Below, piece by piece: positions 36,269 through 46,013 of a stretch of 64,000 nt of DNA. How positions within the stretch are numbered: the stretch's first letter is position 1; each line of letters starts with the position of its first letter. The translations under genes were made by a program, and so were the position numbers. The notes beneath the pieces were generated by a model. The model was not told the origin of the DNA. It made no database searches and saw only the letters and a list, made by a program, of their open reading frames with translations. The stretch is from contig NZ_MSSV01000015.1 of NCBI RefSeq assembly GCF_002150505.1, positions 124,001 through 188,000 on the forward strand. Direction: 5' to 3'. Origin of the DNA: Algoriphagus ratkowskyi. Lineage in GTDB: Bacteria; Bacteroidota; Bacteroidia; Cytophagales; Cyclobacteriaceae.

Positions 36269-37144
36269 TTATTTAGCAATTTGGAGGTTAGGTGAATGAG
36301 CCTTGATTCCTATCCAGAATTTAGGTAAATCAGTTTGGACAACGCTAGCACCATGTTGCAATAGATCAAAAGCCAGCTCAGGTTTAGGATTTTTGCTTAA
36401 TTCCCTATCCAAATCTCCAAGAGAATTGATCCATGTTCGAACGCCAAATTTCTTTGCAAGAGCATAGGTTTTTTTAGAATTGAAACTAGGGTCTATGTGC
36501 ACAATCACTGGATCTAGTTGCTTGTAAGCTTTTTTTATCTGCTTCGTTTTGTATGTTCGAGGCATCAAATAAGCACTTGGCATTTTTGCTTTTATTGCTT
36601 TTAGAATTTCCCAATCTGAGTCAAAGAAGATCACTTCATCAAGTACGTTCAATTCTTGAACAACAGCCATCACTTCATCTATTTTGGAGGTTTTGAGATC
36701 CAGATCCACCATGATTTTCCCTTTGGAAAGTGCCAATGCTTCGTTCAATGTGGGGATAGCTATTCCAGAATCTTTGCCATCAAATAAGAGTGTATACTGT
36801 TTCAAATCAGCGCTACTCATTTTTTCTATATCGCCATTTCCTGTAGTTGTGCGATCAATAGTTTGATCATGCATTAGATAGACTTTTCCATCCGTGGTCA
36901 CACGCACATCTATTTCAATAATATCTACTCCCAGATCTATCGCTTCCTGTATTGCCTCAAGACTGTTTTCAGGATAATGTTGATGTGCAGCTCTGTGTGC
37001 TGCGACCAATAATTCATTAGAATTCAGAAGCTTTTCTCTGATCTGATCTACTTGGGCAAAAGATGATAGGTAAAAGAAAAATGTTAGTGCAAAAACTACG
37101 ACACGTTTTGAAAATGAAGTAAGGAAAAGAGGTTGATTTTTCAT
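36269..37144 (-). CDS. Glycerophosphodiester phosphodiesterase family protein
   Basis: 291 residues, secreted (signal peptide to about residue 30, FYLSSFAQ). GDPD TIM-barrel motifs: VAAHRAAHQHYPENS (catalytic His-Arg and Asn; the usual HRG is HRA here), DIIEIDVRVTTDGKVYLMHD (Glu-x-Asp metal ligands and second His). Releases glycerol-3-phosphate or a related alcohol from phosphodiesters in the periplasm. Start codon overlaps the end of the phosphatase gene by 4 bp (ATGA), so the two are translationally coupled and probably act together in phosphate scavenging. Confidence 0.9.
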   Translation of the reverse strand: MKNQPLFLTSFSKRVVVFALTFFFYLSSFAQVDQIREKLLNSNELLVAAHRAAHQHYPENSLEAIQEAIDLGVDIIEIDVRVTTDGKVYLMHDQTIDRTTTGNGDIEKMSSADLKQYTLLFDGKDSGIAIPTLNEALALSKGKIMVDLDLKTSKIDEVMAVVQELNVLDEVIFFDSDWEILKAIKAKMPSAYLMPRTYKTKQIKKAYKQLDPVIVHIDPSFNSKKTYALAKKFGVRTWINSLGDLDRELSKNPKPELAFDLLQHGASVVQTDLPKFWIGIKAHSPNLQIAK

Positions 37145-38460
37145 TTGGATTGAAGTCTTTCTGGCGTATTGGGAATTTTATTTATAATTGAGTTTGATCC
37201 GTCAGCATCCTTTTGGATTTCAAAAGAATCATAGAGTTTGCCAAGTGTTGTGTAGGTTTTAAAAGTCAACAGGTCATCTTTAACATTGATCCATTGGTAA
37301 GTCTGAGTGCTATACCCTTTCCGTGTCATCCACTCATCAGGTTTCAAATCATACATTTTTGGCCCGGCCACAGAGACGACATAGACAGTGCCTTTGTCGT
37401 AGTTAAGTTTACCATTTTCATCGAAGGCCTGACCCCTTGCATAGGCATGATCGTGACCTTGGATAGCTAAATCAACTTTGAACTCCTGCAAAATAGGCCG
37501 TATATAATCTATCATTTTATCATGATAACGAGTAGGGTGGGTTGCATAAACAGGATAGTGAAAAGTGATCACCGTCCATTTTCTAGGGTTATTGGTCAAA
37601 ATATTTCTTAACCAATCAATCTGAGCTTTTCTATAAGTAGGGGATTCATCGATCTGCTCACCATCAAGAGAAATTACCTTTAACTCTGGATAATTTACTT
37701 CATAGCTGGTTTCTTCCAATCCTTTAGGACCATTTTTAGGAAGATTAAATTGAGCATTCCAGTGAGGAGTTAGCGTCGCGGGATTTTTAGAAAATTCATG
37801 GTTGCCTGGAGTCATCATAGAAGGAATCGTCGCATGAATCCAATCTCCAGCTTCAAACCATCCTCCCCATTCAAAATCAGCATGCTCGTTGTCTATTAAA
37901 TCTCCAGCATATACTGTGAAATCCATTTTAGGTAAGTTGATCATCGCTTCTCGAATAACTCGACTAAACATAGAAACAACCTCATTTTGTACATCACCGA
38001 GGTAGAGAAAATTCACCTCCTTGTCATCTTCGGGAATAGAAAATTGAAACCATTCAGACCAGTTTTCCTCCGTTCCGACGCGATACACATACTGTTCGCC
38101 AGCCTTCAATCCTGTCAAATTCACCTGGTGATAATTGGCATGGATGACGGGTTCGCCTTCATGCTGAGACACAAGTGTTTCTGTCTCAGCTTCCAGTAAA
38201 GATACCGCTTCTCTATATTCTGGACCCGCGGTGGCAACAGCAAATTCTAATTGAGAAAAATTCCTAGAAGTGTCGGTTCTCCAGTTAATCCCTATGCCTT
38301 CCAGTGGATTTTCAGATAGATTTAGTATAATCCGATCTGGTTTTGAGCTTGGAAGTAAATAATCATTGGAAGAATTTTCTTGGGCAAATGAAAGAAATGG
38401 TGATGCAAGAATTAGGATTAAAAATAATCGCTTTAGCCTATTTAAATTACTCATTGTCAT
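37141..38460 (-). CDS. Purple-acid-phosphatase-like metallophosphoesterase
   Basis: 439 residues with a signal peptide (ILILASPFLSFAQ). N-terminal fibronectin-III-like domain (about 45-145) typical of purple acid phosphatases, then a calcineurin-type core with YLGDVQNE, VYAGDLIDNE, PGNHEFSK, TVITFHYPVYATHP and QGHDHAYARG, which supply all dinuclear-metal ligands. Hydrolyses phosphomonoesters outside the cytoplasm. First gene of a two-gene unit with GDPD. The start could be the first or second Met (three residues apart). Confidence 0.9.
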   Translation of the reverse strand: MTMSNLNRLKRLFLILILASPFLSFAQENSSNDYLLPSSKPDRIILNLSENPLEGIGINWRTDTSRNFSQLEFAVATAGPEYREAVSLLEAETETLVSQHEGEPVIHANYHQVNLTGLKAGEQYVYRVGTEENWSEWFQFSIPEDDKEVNFLYLGDVQNEVVSMFSRVIREAMINLPKMDFTVYAGDLIDNEHADFEWGGWFEAGDWIHATIPSMMTPGNHEFSKNPATLTPHWNAQFNLPKNGPKGLEETSYEVNYPELKVISLDGEQIDESPTYRKAQIDWLRNILTNNPRKWTVITFHYPVYATHPTRYHDKMIDYIRPILQEFKVDLAIQGHDHAYARGQAFDENGKLNYDKGTVYVVSVAGPKMYDLKPDEWMTRKGYSTQTYQWINVKDDLLTFKTYTTLGKLYDSFEIQKDADGSNSIINKIPNTPERLQSK

Positions 38461-38612
38461 ATTTTTATGGGTATTTCTAAGCGCTTTTTTAGCTTATGAG
38501 TAGATGAGTTAAATATGGTTATCATAGTATATACCCTGATAGTGCTTATTCAGGCTATTGAATCTGCTAAACATTAAGTGAAGCTGATACCTACTATCTA
38601 AACTACTAAAAC

Positions 38613-38640
38613 AAAACCCGAAGTCGCCTCCGGGTTTTTG
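38613..38640 (-). terminator. Terminator downstream of the exonuclease gene
   Basis: AAAACCCG (38613-38620) / CGGGTTTT (38631-38638) with partial inner pairing. On the minus strand it lies between the exonuclease stop (38,776) and the phosphatase start (38,460). Confidence 0.7.
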
Positions 38641-38698
38641 TTTTTGATAAGGTAAGCCAAAAGCATTCTAAAATAAGCTTCAAAATTGAATTGAGAGT

Positions 38699-38723
38699 AC
38701 TTCGGTCTTCTGTCTTCCAGCTT
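38699..38723 (-). repeat. Dispersed GGAAGAC/GAAGACCGAAG repeat
   Basis: On the minus strand AGCTGGAAGACAGAAGACCG. Similar purine-rich strings with GAAGACCGAAG cores occur at 42,902-42,935, 53,601-53,632 and 56,890-56,923, all intergenic. Confidence 0.45.
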
Positions 38724-38775
38724 ATAAAACAATGAGAAGATTACTAAAGACATCAATAAAGCTAAGTTCAAATAC

Positions 38776-39579
38776 TTACATATTAAATCCTCTTAGTTTG
38801 ATCTGAGTAAGTTTCCTTTTGGTGTCTAGCGGGAAATCTCCTCGCATCATCCAGTCATAATATCCTGGCTCGTCTTTGAGCACTTGAGTGACTGGAGTTC
38901 CTTTTTGCTTCCCGAAGTTGAAAACTTCAACACCTTCGTTATTGAATACAAACCTGCCGGCTAGATCTACCATTTTCTCATTGAGCAGGTCATGTAGTTT
39001 CTTCATGTCGTTTTCGAAGACTCCCACTTTATTACCCTGCAAATCTTCCATTTCTTCTCCCAAATAACGCTCTATTTGTGCTGTGAATACATCCAATGTT
39101 GCAAGCGTATCAGCTTCGGCAGAGTGAGCATTTTCTAGATTTTTGCCACAGTAAAACTTGTAGGCAGATGTCAGGTTACGTTTTTCCATCATGAAAAAGA
39201 TCTTCTGCGCATCCAGTAAGTTTCTCTTCTCCACATCAAACTCGATACCTGCCCTGAGAAATTCTTCTACCAGAAGCGGAATGTCATATTTCAGTATATT
39301 GAATCCAGCAAGATCAGACTGACCGATAAACTGAACAATCTCTTTTGCCAAATCTTTAAAGGTGCTCTCCTCTTTCACATCCTTGTCGTAGATGCCATGA
39401 ATTAGCGAAGCTTCAAGAGGAATAGGAATAGTAGGGTTGATCTTTTTGGTATAGATTTCCTGTCCGCCGTCAGGCTTTACTTTCACGATGGAAATCTCGA
39501 CAATACGGTCTGTGGAAATATTAATTCCGGTTGCCTCTAGGTCAAAAAAAGCGATTGAATTCTTTAAGTTTAATTGCAT
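38776..39579 (-). CDS. 3'-5' exonuclease (DnaQ/RNase T superfamily)
   Basis: 267 residues. DEDDh exonuclease domain at about 8-175: FFDLEATGINISTDRIVEIS (Asp, Glu), DLAGFNILKYDIPLLVEEF (Asp) and AHSAEADTLATLDV (His, Asp). A C-terminal extension (180-267) has FNFGKQKGTPVTQVLKDEPG and YDWMMRGDFPLDTK, seen in DnaQ-like proteins of Bacteroidota. Likely a proofreading or nucleic-acid-trimming exonuclease. Two bp after the mpl stop, so co-transcribed. Confidence 0.9.
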   Translation of the reverse strand: MQLNLKNSIAFFDLEATGINISTDRIVEISIVKVKPDGGQEIYTKKINPTIPIPLEASLIHGIYDKDVKEESTFKDLAKEIVQFIGQSDLAGFNILKYDIPLLVEEFLRAGIEFDVEKRNLLDAQKIFFMMEKRNLTSAYKFYCGKNLENAHSAEADTLATLDVFTAQIERYLGEEMEDLQGNKVGVFENDMKKLHDLLNEKMVDLAGRFVFNNEGVEVFNFGKQKGTPVTQVLKDEPGYYDWMMRGDFPLDTKRKLTQIKLRGFNM

Positions 39580-39581
39580 GA

Positions 39582-40937
39582 TTAGTTGAATTTAGCTTTA
39601 ATCGGTTCTAGGTCCATTTTGTCATAGGATCCCGAACTCATTAAAAGTAGGTTGGAATTTGTATAGTCTTGCGCTAGAAGGTATTCTTTTAGACTGTTGC
39701 TATCAGTAAATAATTTTAAATCAGGTCGTTGGAAACCATCTCTTAGCGTTTCCTCGTCCATCAATTCTAGTTTTTTCAATGCTACTGCATGAGGATCAAG
39801 GTACACAATTGCTACATCTGCAGCTTCCATCGTCTTAGCGTAGTTAGGCAAAAACTCCTTATTAAGTGAAGAATAGGTGTGAAGTTCCTGCACGGCAATT
39901 AGCTTCCTGTTTGGGAATTGGTTCTTCACTGCCGACACAGTTGCTTTCAATTTGGATGGAGCGTGGGCAAAGTCGCGGAATAAGCTAGAGTTTTCTGTTT
40001 CCATCAAAAGCTCTTGACGCTTTGCTGCACCTTTAAAAGTTTGTATGCTTTTGTAAAACTGTTCTTTCGTAAGTCCCAAAGCTAGGCAAATGTCCATTGC
40101 ACCCTGAAGATTCTGTAAGTTATGCTCTCCAAAAATGTAAATCGAAACTAATCCCTTCCCCGTTTCCAAAAATGTTTTTCCATCCTTAATAATCGCTGGA
40201 TGAGCTTTATAAGCAGTTTTCTTTGCTGCAATATCACTTTTCTCCGCAGCTTCTTTCACCAGTGGATCCGCTTCGCAATAGATCAACTCACCAGCATCAG
40301 GCGTCAAATCCATCAATTTGCTAAACTGCTCTTTGTATTCGTCGAAGTCAGGAAATACATTGTAATGATCCCAAGCAATTCCGCTTACCAAAGCAATGTC
40401 ATGCTTATAATGAAAGAACTTTGGCGTTCTGTCGAGCGGAGAAGTGAGGTATTCGTCACCTTCGATGATGATCACAGGCGCATCAGAAAGTTTTACCATC
40501 AGGTCGAAACCTTCAATCTGCGCCCCAACAAGATAATCGAAATCTACATTTTGATCCTTCAACACATGGAGAATCACAGAAGTAATAGATGTCTTGCCGT
40601 GTGAGCCAGCCACTATCACGCGCTTTTTGTTTTGACTTTGATTGAAGATAAATTCAGGGAATGAATAAACCGGAATTCCCAATTCCTGAGCTTTCACAAG
40701 CTCCGGATTGTCAATTCTAGCATGCATGCCTAGGATTATACCATCGAGGTCAGACGTAATTTTCTCAGGATACCAGCCGTATTCAGCAGGTAAAATTCCT
40801 GCTTTTTCTAATCTCGTTCGGGAAGGTTCGTAGATTTCATCGTCAGAGCCAGTTACCCGATAGCCTTTTTCTACAAGTGCCAGAGCTAGGTTGTGCATCA
40901 CAGCTCCACCTACGGCTATAAAGTGATAGTTTTTCAT
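39582..40937 (-). CDS. mpl: UDP-N-acetylmuramate:tripeptide ligase
   Basis: Murein-recycling Mur ligase that attaches the recovered L-Ala-gamma-D-Glu-meso-DAP to UDP-MurNAc in the cytosol. N-terminal Rossmann FIAVGGAVMHNLALALVEKG, ATP loop AGSHGKTSIT (110-119), EGDEYLTSPLDRTPKF, and C-terminal GAAKRQELL plus DFAHAPSKLKATV. Length 451 matches Mpl. MurC is the alternative, but the loop sequence and the C-terminal DFAHHP-like motif favour Mpl. Upstream gene of a pair with the exonuclease. Confidence 0.9.
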   Translation of the reverse strand: MKNYHFIAVGGAVMHNLALALVEKGYRVTGSDDEIYEPSRTRLEKAGILPAEYGWYPEKITSDLDGIILGMHARIDNPELVKAQELGIPVYSFPEFIFNQSQNKKRVIVAGSHGKTSITSVILHVLKDQNVDFDYLVGAQIEGFDLMVKLSDAPVIIIEGDEYLTSPLDRTPKFFHYKHDIALVSGIAWDHYNVFPDFDEYKEQFSKLMDLTPDAGELIYCEADPLVKEAAEKSDIAAKKTAYKAHPAIIKDGKTFLETGKGLVSIYIFGEHNLQNLQGAMDICLALGLTKEQFYKSIQTFKGAAKRQELLMETENSSLFRDFAHAPSKLKATVSAVKNQFPNRKLIAVQELHTYSSLNKEFLPNYAKTMEAADVAIVYLDPHAVALKKLELMDEETLRDGFQRPDLKLFTDSNSLKEYLLAQDYTNSNLLLMSSGSYDKMDLEPIKAKFN

Positions 40938-41272
40938 TTGGAAAAATAATAGGTTGGAATTCTACTGTAAACTTAAAAATAATAATTGGCTGCTCGGAAG
41001 ACTAGCAATTCTAATTCGAAAGTTTTTCTCTGAGTGGTATGATTCTTCTACTATGGAGTATGTCATTTTCATTGTAAAATCTGGAAATCTAAGCTCAATA
41101 AGCTTCAGTGTGGTTTCGGACGATTATATTTTAGCTTGTGTTTTGTGATTAAGAAAAGGCATTTATTAAAAATAATTATCGCTTTGAGGCTTGATTATTG
41201 AGTCTTTCAAATGTTGATAACTTGGGTAGAAGTTGTTCAAAACTCTTGCCTTTTTCCCAATACATTTGTTCT
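40938..41272. other. Divergent promoter region between mpl and dnaB
   Basis: 335 bp with no gene. A 64-codon ORF (40,954-41,148) has no similarity. The string TACATTTG (41,261-41,268) fits a -7 element but lies only 4 bp before the dnaB ATG, so it is unlikely to be used for it. Confidence 0.4.
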
Positions 41273-42853
41273 ATGAACGAGAAAAGTAGCAATCCACGTA
41301 TCACCCGTACTAAGCCAACTCACACAAATACGAACCAACTTGGTAAAGTTCCTCCGCAAGCCATTGAGCTTGAGGAAGCTGTGCTTGGAGCCTTGATGCT
41401 GGAGAAGGATGCGCTTACTAACGTGATAGATATTTTGAAGGTGGAGAGCTTTTACAAGGATGCTCATCAGGTAATTTTTCAGGCGATTTTGGATTTATTT
41501 ACAGAAAGCCAGCCGATCGATTTGCTCACAGTTACTTCTCAGCTTCGCAAAAGTGGAACTTTGGAAATTGCTGGAGGAGCTTTCTACGTGACAGAATTGA
41601 CATCTAAAGTTGCTTCTGCTGCCAATATTGAATACCACGCAAGGATTATCACCGAGCAATCCATTAAGCGTGAGATGATCAGAATTGCTTCCGATATTCA
41701 AAAAGATGCGTACGAGGAGACTACAGATGTTTTTGAATTGCTCGATAAAATGGAGCAGAACCTTTTTGAAATATCAGAAAAGAATATTAGAAAGAATTAC
41801 TCAGACATGAAATCCATCATGCGAGAGGCGATCATAGAATTAGAAGCTAGAAAAGGCCAAAAGGATGGATTGACCGGCGTTCCATCTGGTTTGACTGCTT
41901 TGGATCGTGTGACGGCTGGTTGGCAAAAATCAGATTTGGTAATTATTGCAGCACGTCCTGCGATGGGGAAGACAGCATTCGTCCTCTCGGTATTGAGAAA
42001 TGCGGCTGTAGATCATAATCGTCCTGTTGCGATTTTCTCTTTGGAGATGTCCTCCATTCAGTTAGTTAATCGTTTGATTTCATCCGAAGCTGAACTTGAT
42101 TCAGAAAAAATTAAAAAGGGTTCTTTGGCCGAGCATGAGTGGGCTCAGTTGGTTCATAAGACGGCCAAACTCTCAAAAGCACCACTTTTCGTAGATGATA
42201 CGCCTGCACTTTCAATCCTTGAGCTTCGTGCTAAATGTAGAAAGCTGAAGGCGCAGCACGATATTCAGATGATTGTAATTGATTATTTGCAGCTGATGTC
42301 AGGTGATTCTAAAGGTGGATTTGGAGGAAATAGAGAGCAGGAAATTGCAAGTATTTCCAGAGCGCTGAAGAAAATTGCAAAGGAACTGGAAGTTCCCGTG
42401 ATAGCACTTTCTCAGCTTTCCAGAGCGGTGGAAACTAGAGGCGGAGATAAGCGACCTCAACTTTCAGATTTAAGGGAATCAGGAGCCATCGAGCAAGATG
42501 CAGATATGGTAATGTTCCTATATCGCCCAGAATATTATGGAATCACCGAGGATGAGGATGGTCATTCTACTCAAGGAGTTGGTGAAGTGATTATTGCCAA
42601 GCACAGAAATGGTTCATTGGACAATGTGAAACTTCGTTTCATTGGTAGATATACAAAGTTTCAGGATTTGGATGGCTTTGGAAATATGCAAGATCCACAA
42701 GGTGGAAACGCGGTTTACAGACCTACCTTCGCTGCACAATCAAGTGGGGTTTCTGAGTTTGATTCTGGAAATACTATCAAGCTTCAAAGTAAAGCCAATA
42801 GTGATGATGGAGAAGATTTATTAAATAGAAATAATTCAGAAGACGCATTTTAA
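41273..42853 (+). CDS. dnaB: Replicative DNA helicase
   Basis: 526 residues from the ATG at 41,273 (MNEKSSNPRI); an upstream TTG adds 25 unlikely residues. N-terminal primase-binding domain begins PPQAIELEEAVLGALMLEKD; RecA-like ATPase has Walker A ARPAMGKTAF, Walker B VIDYLQLMSG and the arginine-finger region RAVETRGGDKRPQLSDLRES, with DADMVMFLYRPEYYG. No intein. The C-terminal 60 residues are a variable Ser/Asn-rich tail common in Bacteroidota. Confidence 0.97.
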   Translation: MNEKSSNPRITRTKPTHTNTNQLGKVPPQAIELEEAVLGALMLEKDALTNVIDILKVESFYKDAHQVIFQAILDLFTESQPIDLLTVTSQLRKSGTLEIAGGAFYVTELTSKVASAANIEYHARIITEQSIKREMIRIASDIQKDAYEETTDVFELLDKMEQNLFEISEKNIRKNYSDMKSIMREAIIELEARKGQKDGLTGVPSGLTALDRVTAGWQKSDLVIIAARPAMGKTAFVLSVLRNAAVDHNRPVAIFSLEMSSIQLVNRLISSEAELDSEKIKKGSLAEHEWAQLVHKTAKLSKAPLFVDDTPALSILELRAKCRKLKAQHDIQMIVIDYLQLMSGDSKGGFGGNREQEIASISRALKKIAKELEVPVIALSQLSRAVETRGGDKRPQLSDLRESGAIEQDADMVMFLYRPEYYGITEDEDGHSTQGVGEVIIAKHRNGSLDNVKLRFIGRYTKFQDLDGFGNMQDPQGGNAVYRPTFAAQSSGVSEFDSGNTIKLQSKANSDDGEDLLNRNNSEDAF

Positions 42854-42901
42854 CCAATGCATTGCACCTAGAAGCCATTTAGCATATCTTTTCAGTTAAC
42901 C

Positions 42902-42935
42902 TGACGGAAGGCTGGAGACCGGAGAAGGAAGATGG
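42902..42935 (+). repeat. Dispersed GGAGACCGGAGAAGGAAGA repeat
   Basis: Purine-rich string TGACGGAAGGCTGGAGACCG followed by GAGAAGGAAG in the dnaB-MDR spacer; member of the family described at 38,699. The spacer (233 bp) holds nothing else I can support. Confidence 0.4.
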
Positions 42936-43086
42936 CGACTAATTTCAGATTAAATACTAAAATTCATGGTGCTTCGGTCACCATTCTACCGAAAGTTATA
43001 GTGAAGTATTGCCGGAGGCTAATCAAAGAATATGTGATTGGTGGCATAACTACAGATAATCTAATTTTTGACCAATAATTTTCCCC

Positions 43087-44085
43087 ATGAAAGCAATTAC
43101 TCTAGATAGTTCTCAGGATTCCAAATTACTTCTGACTGACGTTCAGTCACGAGCCTTGCTTCCGGGCGAGGTAAGAGTGCAGATTAAAGCGGCAGCTTTA
43201 AATCATCGCGATGAATGGTGCAGAAAGGGTTTGTACCCCAATCTGAAAGATGGAGTAGTTTTAGGTTCTGATGGAGCTGGAATAGTTGCTGAAATAGGAG
43301 AGGGAGTGGATTATGACTGGTTGCAAAAAGAAGTAATTATAAATCCAGCGTTGAATTGGGGAGCAAACCAAAAAGTTCAAAGCGAAGCATTTGAGATTTT
43401 AGGTATGCCGAGAAATGGCACGCTTGCTGAATCAGTCATTGTTCCGCTTGATAGATTGCATGAGAAACCAGCGCACTTAAGTTGGGAAGAAGCAGGTGCA
43501 TTGCCGCTAGCAGGTTTGACAGCTTTCCGTGCACTTACTTTTCAAGGAGATCTTCAGGCCGGAGAAAACCTCTTAGTCACTGGTTTTGGTGGGGGTGTAG
43601 CTCAATTTGCAGTTCAGTTTGGATTGGCACTTGGGGCAAGAGTATCCACAAGTAGTAGCAGCCCTGAGAAATTGGAGAGGGCGAATGCGTTGGGCGTGGA
43701 TTTCACGTTTAATTACATGGATCACAACTGGATTTCAAAAGCCTTTGAAGAGACAAATGGTTTTGATCTAATCGTAGATGGAGCTGTTGGTGACACACTA
43801 AATCATCTTATTGAAGTAGCTAAGCCTGGTGGGAAAATTGTTTTCTATGGAGCTACATTAGGTAATCCCAGCAAATTGATAGCTCGAAAAATATTTTGGA
43901 ATCAGCTAAAAATCATGGGAACAACCATGGGTTCTGATCAGGACTTCATAAACATGCTTTCTTTGGTATGCGAAAAGAGAATTGTTCCGATTATCGATCA
44001 GGTTTTCAAATTTGATGAGGCAGAGGAAGCTTTTGATCGAATGCGTGATGGCAAGCAGACAGGGAAGATCGTATTGGTTCCTTAA
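43087..44085 (+). CDS. Zinc-type medium-chain dehydrogenase/reductase
   Basis: 332-residue NAD(P)-dependent oxidoreductase of the MDR superfamily. Seen: GroES-like N-terminal domain with LNHRDEWCRKGLYPNLKDGV and LGSDGAGIV, then a Rossmann domain with LVTGFGGGVAQFAVQFGLAL. The structural-zinc cysteines of classic alcohol dehydrogenases are absent, so it is nearer to quinone-oxidoreductase or enoyl-reductase-like members. Substrate unknown. Its stop overlaps the convergent PGDYG gene by 4 bp. Confidence 0.88.
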   Translation: MKAITLDSSQDSKLLLTDVQSRALLPGEVRVQIKAAALNHRDEWCRKGLYPNLKDGVVLGSDGAGIVAEIGEGVDYDWLQKEVIINPALNWGANQKVQSEAFEILGMPRNGTLAESVIVPLDRLHEKPAHLSWEEAGALPLAGLTAFRALTFQGDLQAGENLLVTGFGGGVAQFAVQFGLALGARVSTSSSSPEKLERANALGVDFTFNYMDHNWISKAFEETNGFDLIVDGAVGDTLNHLIEVAKPGGKIVFYGATLGNPSKLIARKIFWNQLKIMGTTMGSDQDFINMLSLVCEKRIVPIIDQVFKFDEAEEAFDRMRDGKQTGKIVLVP

Positions 44086-44567
44086 ATCTCCACGTAAGTT
44101 TCGCCAAATTCCTTCTTAGCTATTCGATAAATTTCATCTTTTTGAGTTGGAACAACTAGCATATCTCCAGATTTGAGTATCATACTATCTTTCCAAGGCG
44201 CTTGAAATTCCAATACTTTTGTGCTCCCCAAATCAGCCAAATGGCTGTCATCAACTCGAATTCCTAGTATTTCAACATTTGGCTGATAGCATCCCCAGCC
44301 TTGCTCCAGTGATTGGACCAAGGAATATTTCTTCTGGAAAGTTTCTGCTTTGACTAGATACAATTCATTGGTACTTGTTTGATTCTCAACCAGCCAATCG
44401 CCCGCTTCAGCTGTATTTTGTGTCTCATCACCATCAGAAGTTTTCGTAACCACCAACTGTCCAGGTTGGGCCTTCTTGGCACGAATCATACTTTTCTTTT
44501 TGTATCGCTTGCCACTTTTTTCCAAAAGAGGAAGAAAATGAGCTAACATTTCTTTTTGGGTGATCAT
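44082..44567 (-). CDS. PGDYG-domain-like protein
   Basis: 161 residues, cytosolic. Contains EAGDWLVEN, the PGDYG-like signature, with flanking strands QLVVTKTSDGDETQ and ELYLVKAETFQKKY; a C-terminal block GDMLVVPTQKDEIYRIAKKE follows. The domain is a small beta-fold of unknown function, found with housekeeping genes. Convergent, 4-bp overlap with the dehydrogenase gene. Confidence 0.7.
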   Translation of the reverse strand: MITQKEMLAHFLPLLEKSGKRYKKKSMIRAKKAQPGQLVVTKTSDGDETQNTAEAGDWLVENQTSTNELYLVKAETFQKKYSLVQSLEQGWGCYQPNVEILGIRVDDSHLADLGSTKVLEFQAPWKDSMILKSGDMLVVPTQKDEIYRIAKKEFGETYVEI

Positions 44568-44695
44568 TGCGTTGGAGGATTGGATTGAAAGGTCAAGATA
44601 AGAAAACGACTCAGAAACTTACTGCCTCAACTTCAAGTTTAGGATAGATTATATCATAGGTTAAACTGCCTGGTGGAGGCTAAATCAATGGGAGC

Positions 44696-45829
44696 TTAGT
44701 TACTGATTTTAAGTTTATAGATAGATGTTTTGTCTTCCGCTCCAAAGAAATTCTGATTTTTTAATGCAATAATTTCATCCTCAGAATTGTAAACACCATT
44801 AAACACCAGGCCTTTAGGTAGCTCTATATCTTTTTGCAAAAGAGAATCATTTCTATCAAATACAGCAGCAAATCTTGGAATACCATCAATAAAATTGCGC
44901 AATTCCTCGGCTTTCTCAGTGTCATATTGATTTAAGGTTTCATTCTTTTCACCTTTCGTATAGATCAAAATTGTGTAGTCAGACAAAGGATATAAGCTTT
45001 CTATTCTCCCAAAAAGATTAGGTGCTAGCTGTCGATTTAATAACCACGGTGTTTCGATTGGAACACCGACTACGTCCAATGCATCAGGTATCTCTAGGTC
45101 TACAGTTTTTACATAAATCACCTCATCCTCCTTTTCCTCATAAACATGATATTTTCGCTCTGCTCTCATATGGAGATACCATTTCCCATCTCTTTTAGCA
45201 ATAGTGGGAAACATCCAACCATAATAGTTTCCATCCTCATAAATTGATCCAGGAGGAAATTCCATTGTATTGGAGACATCACCAGTCTTAGAGTCCAACA
45301 CTTCCAAAAGTGGACTTTCATAGATTCGTTTGTAAAAAGCTGATTGGTCTTTATTTTCCGCCTCATCACGTTCTGGGCGGATATAGGAGTAATTCGTCCC
45401 CAGTTTGTAAGCAGAAAAACTTAACTCATTGAAATAATAATGTTCACGGGGTATTTCAATGCGATTAACCTCACCATCTGTATCGAATTGAAAAAGACCA
45501 TTTCTTACATCCATTAAAGTTGCTTTACCATCCAAAAAACCTTTTCCAACTACCCAAGTGATAACGTTGGATTTGGCTGTTTGCACAGAAAATTGAGGTT
45601 GAGATTTGCCATCTTCATCAAAAAGAACAACATCATTAACATCAGAATCCAAGCCCAGATACAGACCAGATTCTGGATCAAAATCAAAAACATTCAGATT
45701 ACCTAAATAATCCACCTGTATAGAATCTTGGATTTCAAGGTTAAATGACTTAGCTGAATTGTCAGCCGAATTTTCAGATGTACAACTGAAAACCGATGCA
45801 AGAATAATAATCAGGGCTAGATGTTTCAT
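44696..45829 (-). CDS. Beta-propeller-like lipoprotein (DUF4221-type)
   Basis: 377 residues; lipobox VFSC (Cys16). The mature part shows repeated strands with FDFDPESGLYLGLDSD, LFQFDTDGEVNRIEIPRE and FDRNDSLLQKDIELP, the layout of the six-bladed DUF4221/BF3164-type propellers of Bacteroidota. Probably outer-membrane associated; role unknown. Monocistronic. Confidence 0.7.
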   Translation of the reverse strand: MKHLALIIILASVFSCTSENSADNSAKSFNLEIQDSIQVDYLGNLNVFDFDPESGLYLGLDSDVNDVVLFDEDGKSQPQFSVQTAKSNVITWVVGKGFLDGKATLMDVRNGLFQFDTDGEVNRIEIPREHYYFNELSFSAYKLGTNYSYIRPERDEAENKDQSAFYKRIYESPLLEVLDSKTGDVSNTMEFPPGSIYEDGNYYGWMFPTIAKRDGKWYLHMRAERKYHVYEEKEDEVIYVKTVDLEIPDALDVVGVPIETPWLLNRQLAPNLFGRIESLYPLSDYTILIYTKGEKNETLNQYDTEKAEELRNFIDGIPRFAAVFDRNDSLLQKDIELPKGLVFNGVYNSEDEIIALKNQNFFGAEDKTSIYKLKISN

Positions 45830-46013
45830 GATTTCAAGCTTAGTAACTAGTATTTCAATTTTTGTATTAAGATAGAAAGAAAATGAGTAAGCATTTCTAG
45901 CAGGAGAATCTTAATTACGAAGGATTAAAAAATTTGATCTAGATCATATAAGCACAAAAGGTTTTTCACGAACTTAAGCTGGTTTCAATCTTTTTTGACG
46001 CTAAAATTTCAAC

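Noticed and set aside
41261-41268. TACATTTG as dnaB promoter -7
   Set aside because: Only 4 bp before the ATG, which would place the start of transcription inside the coding region.
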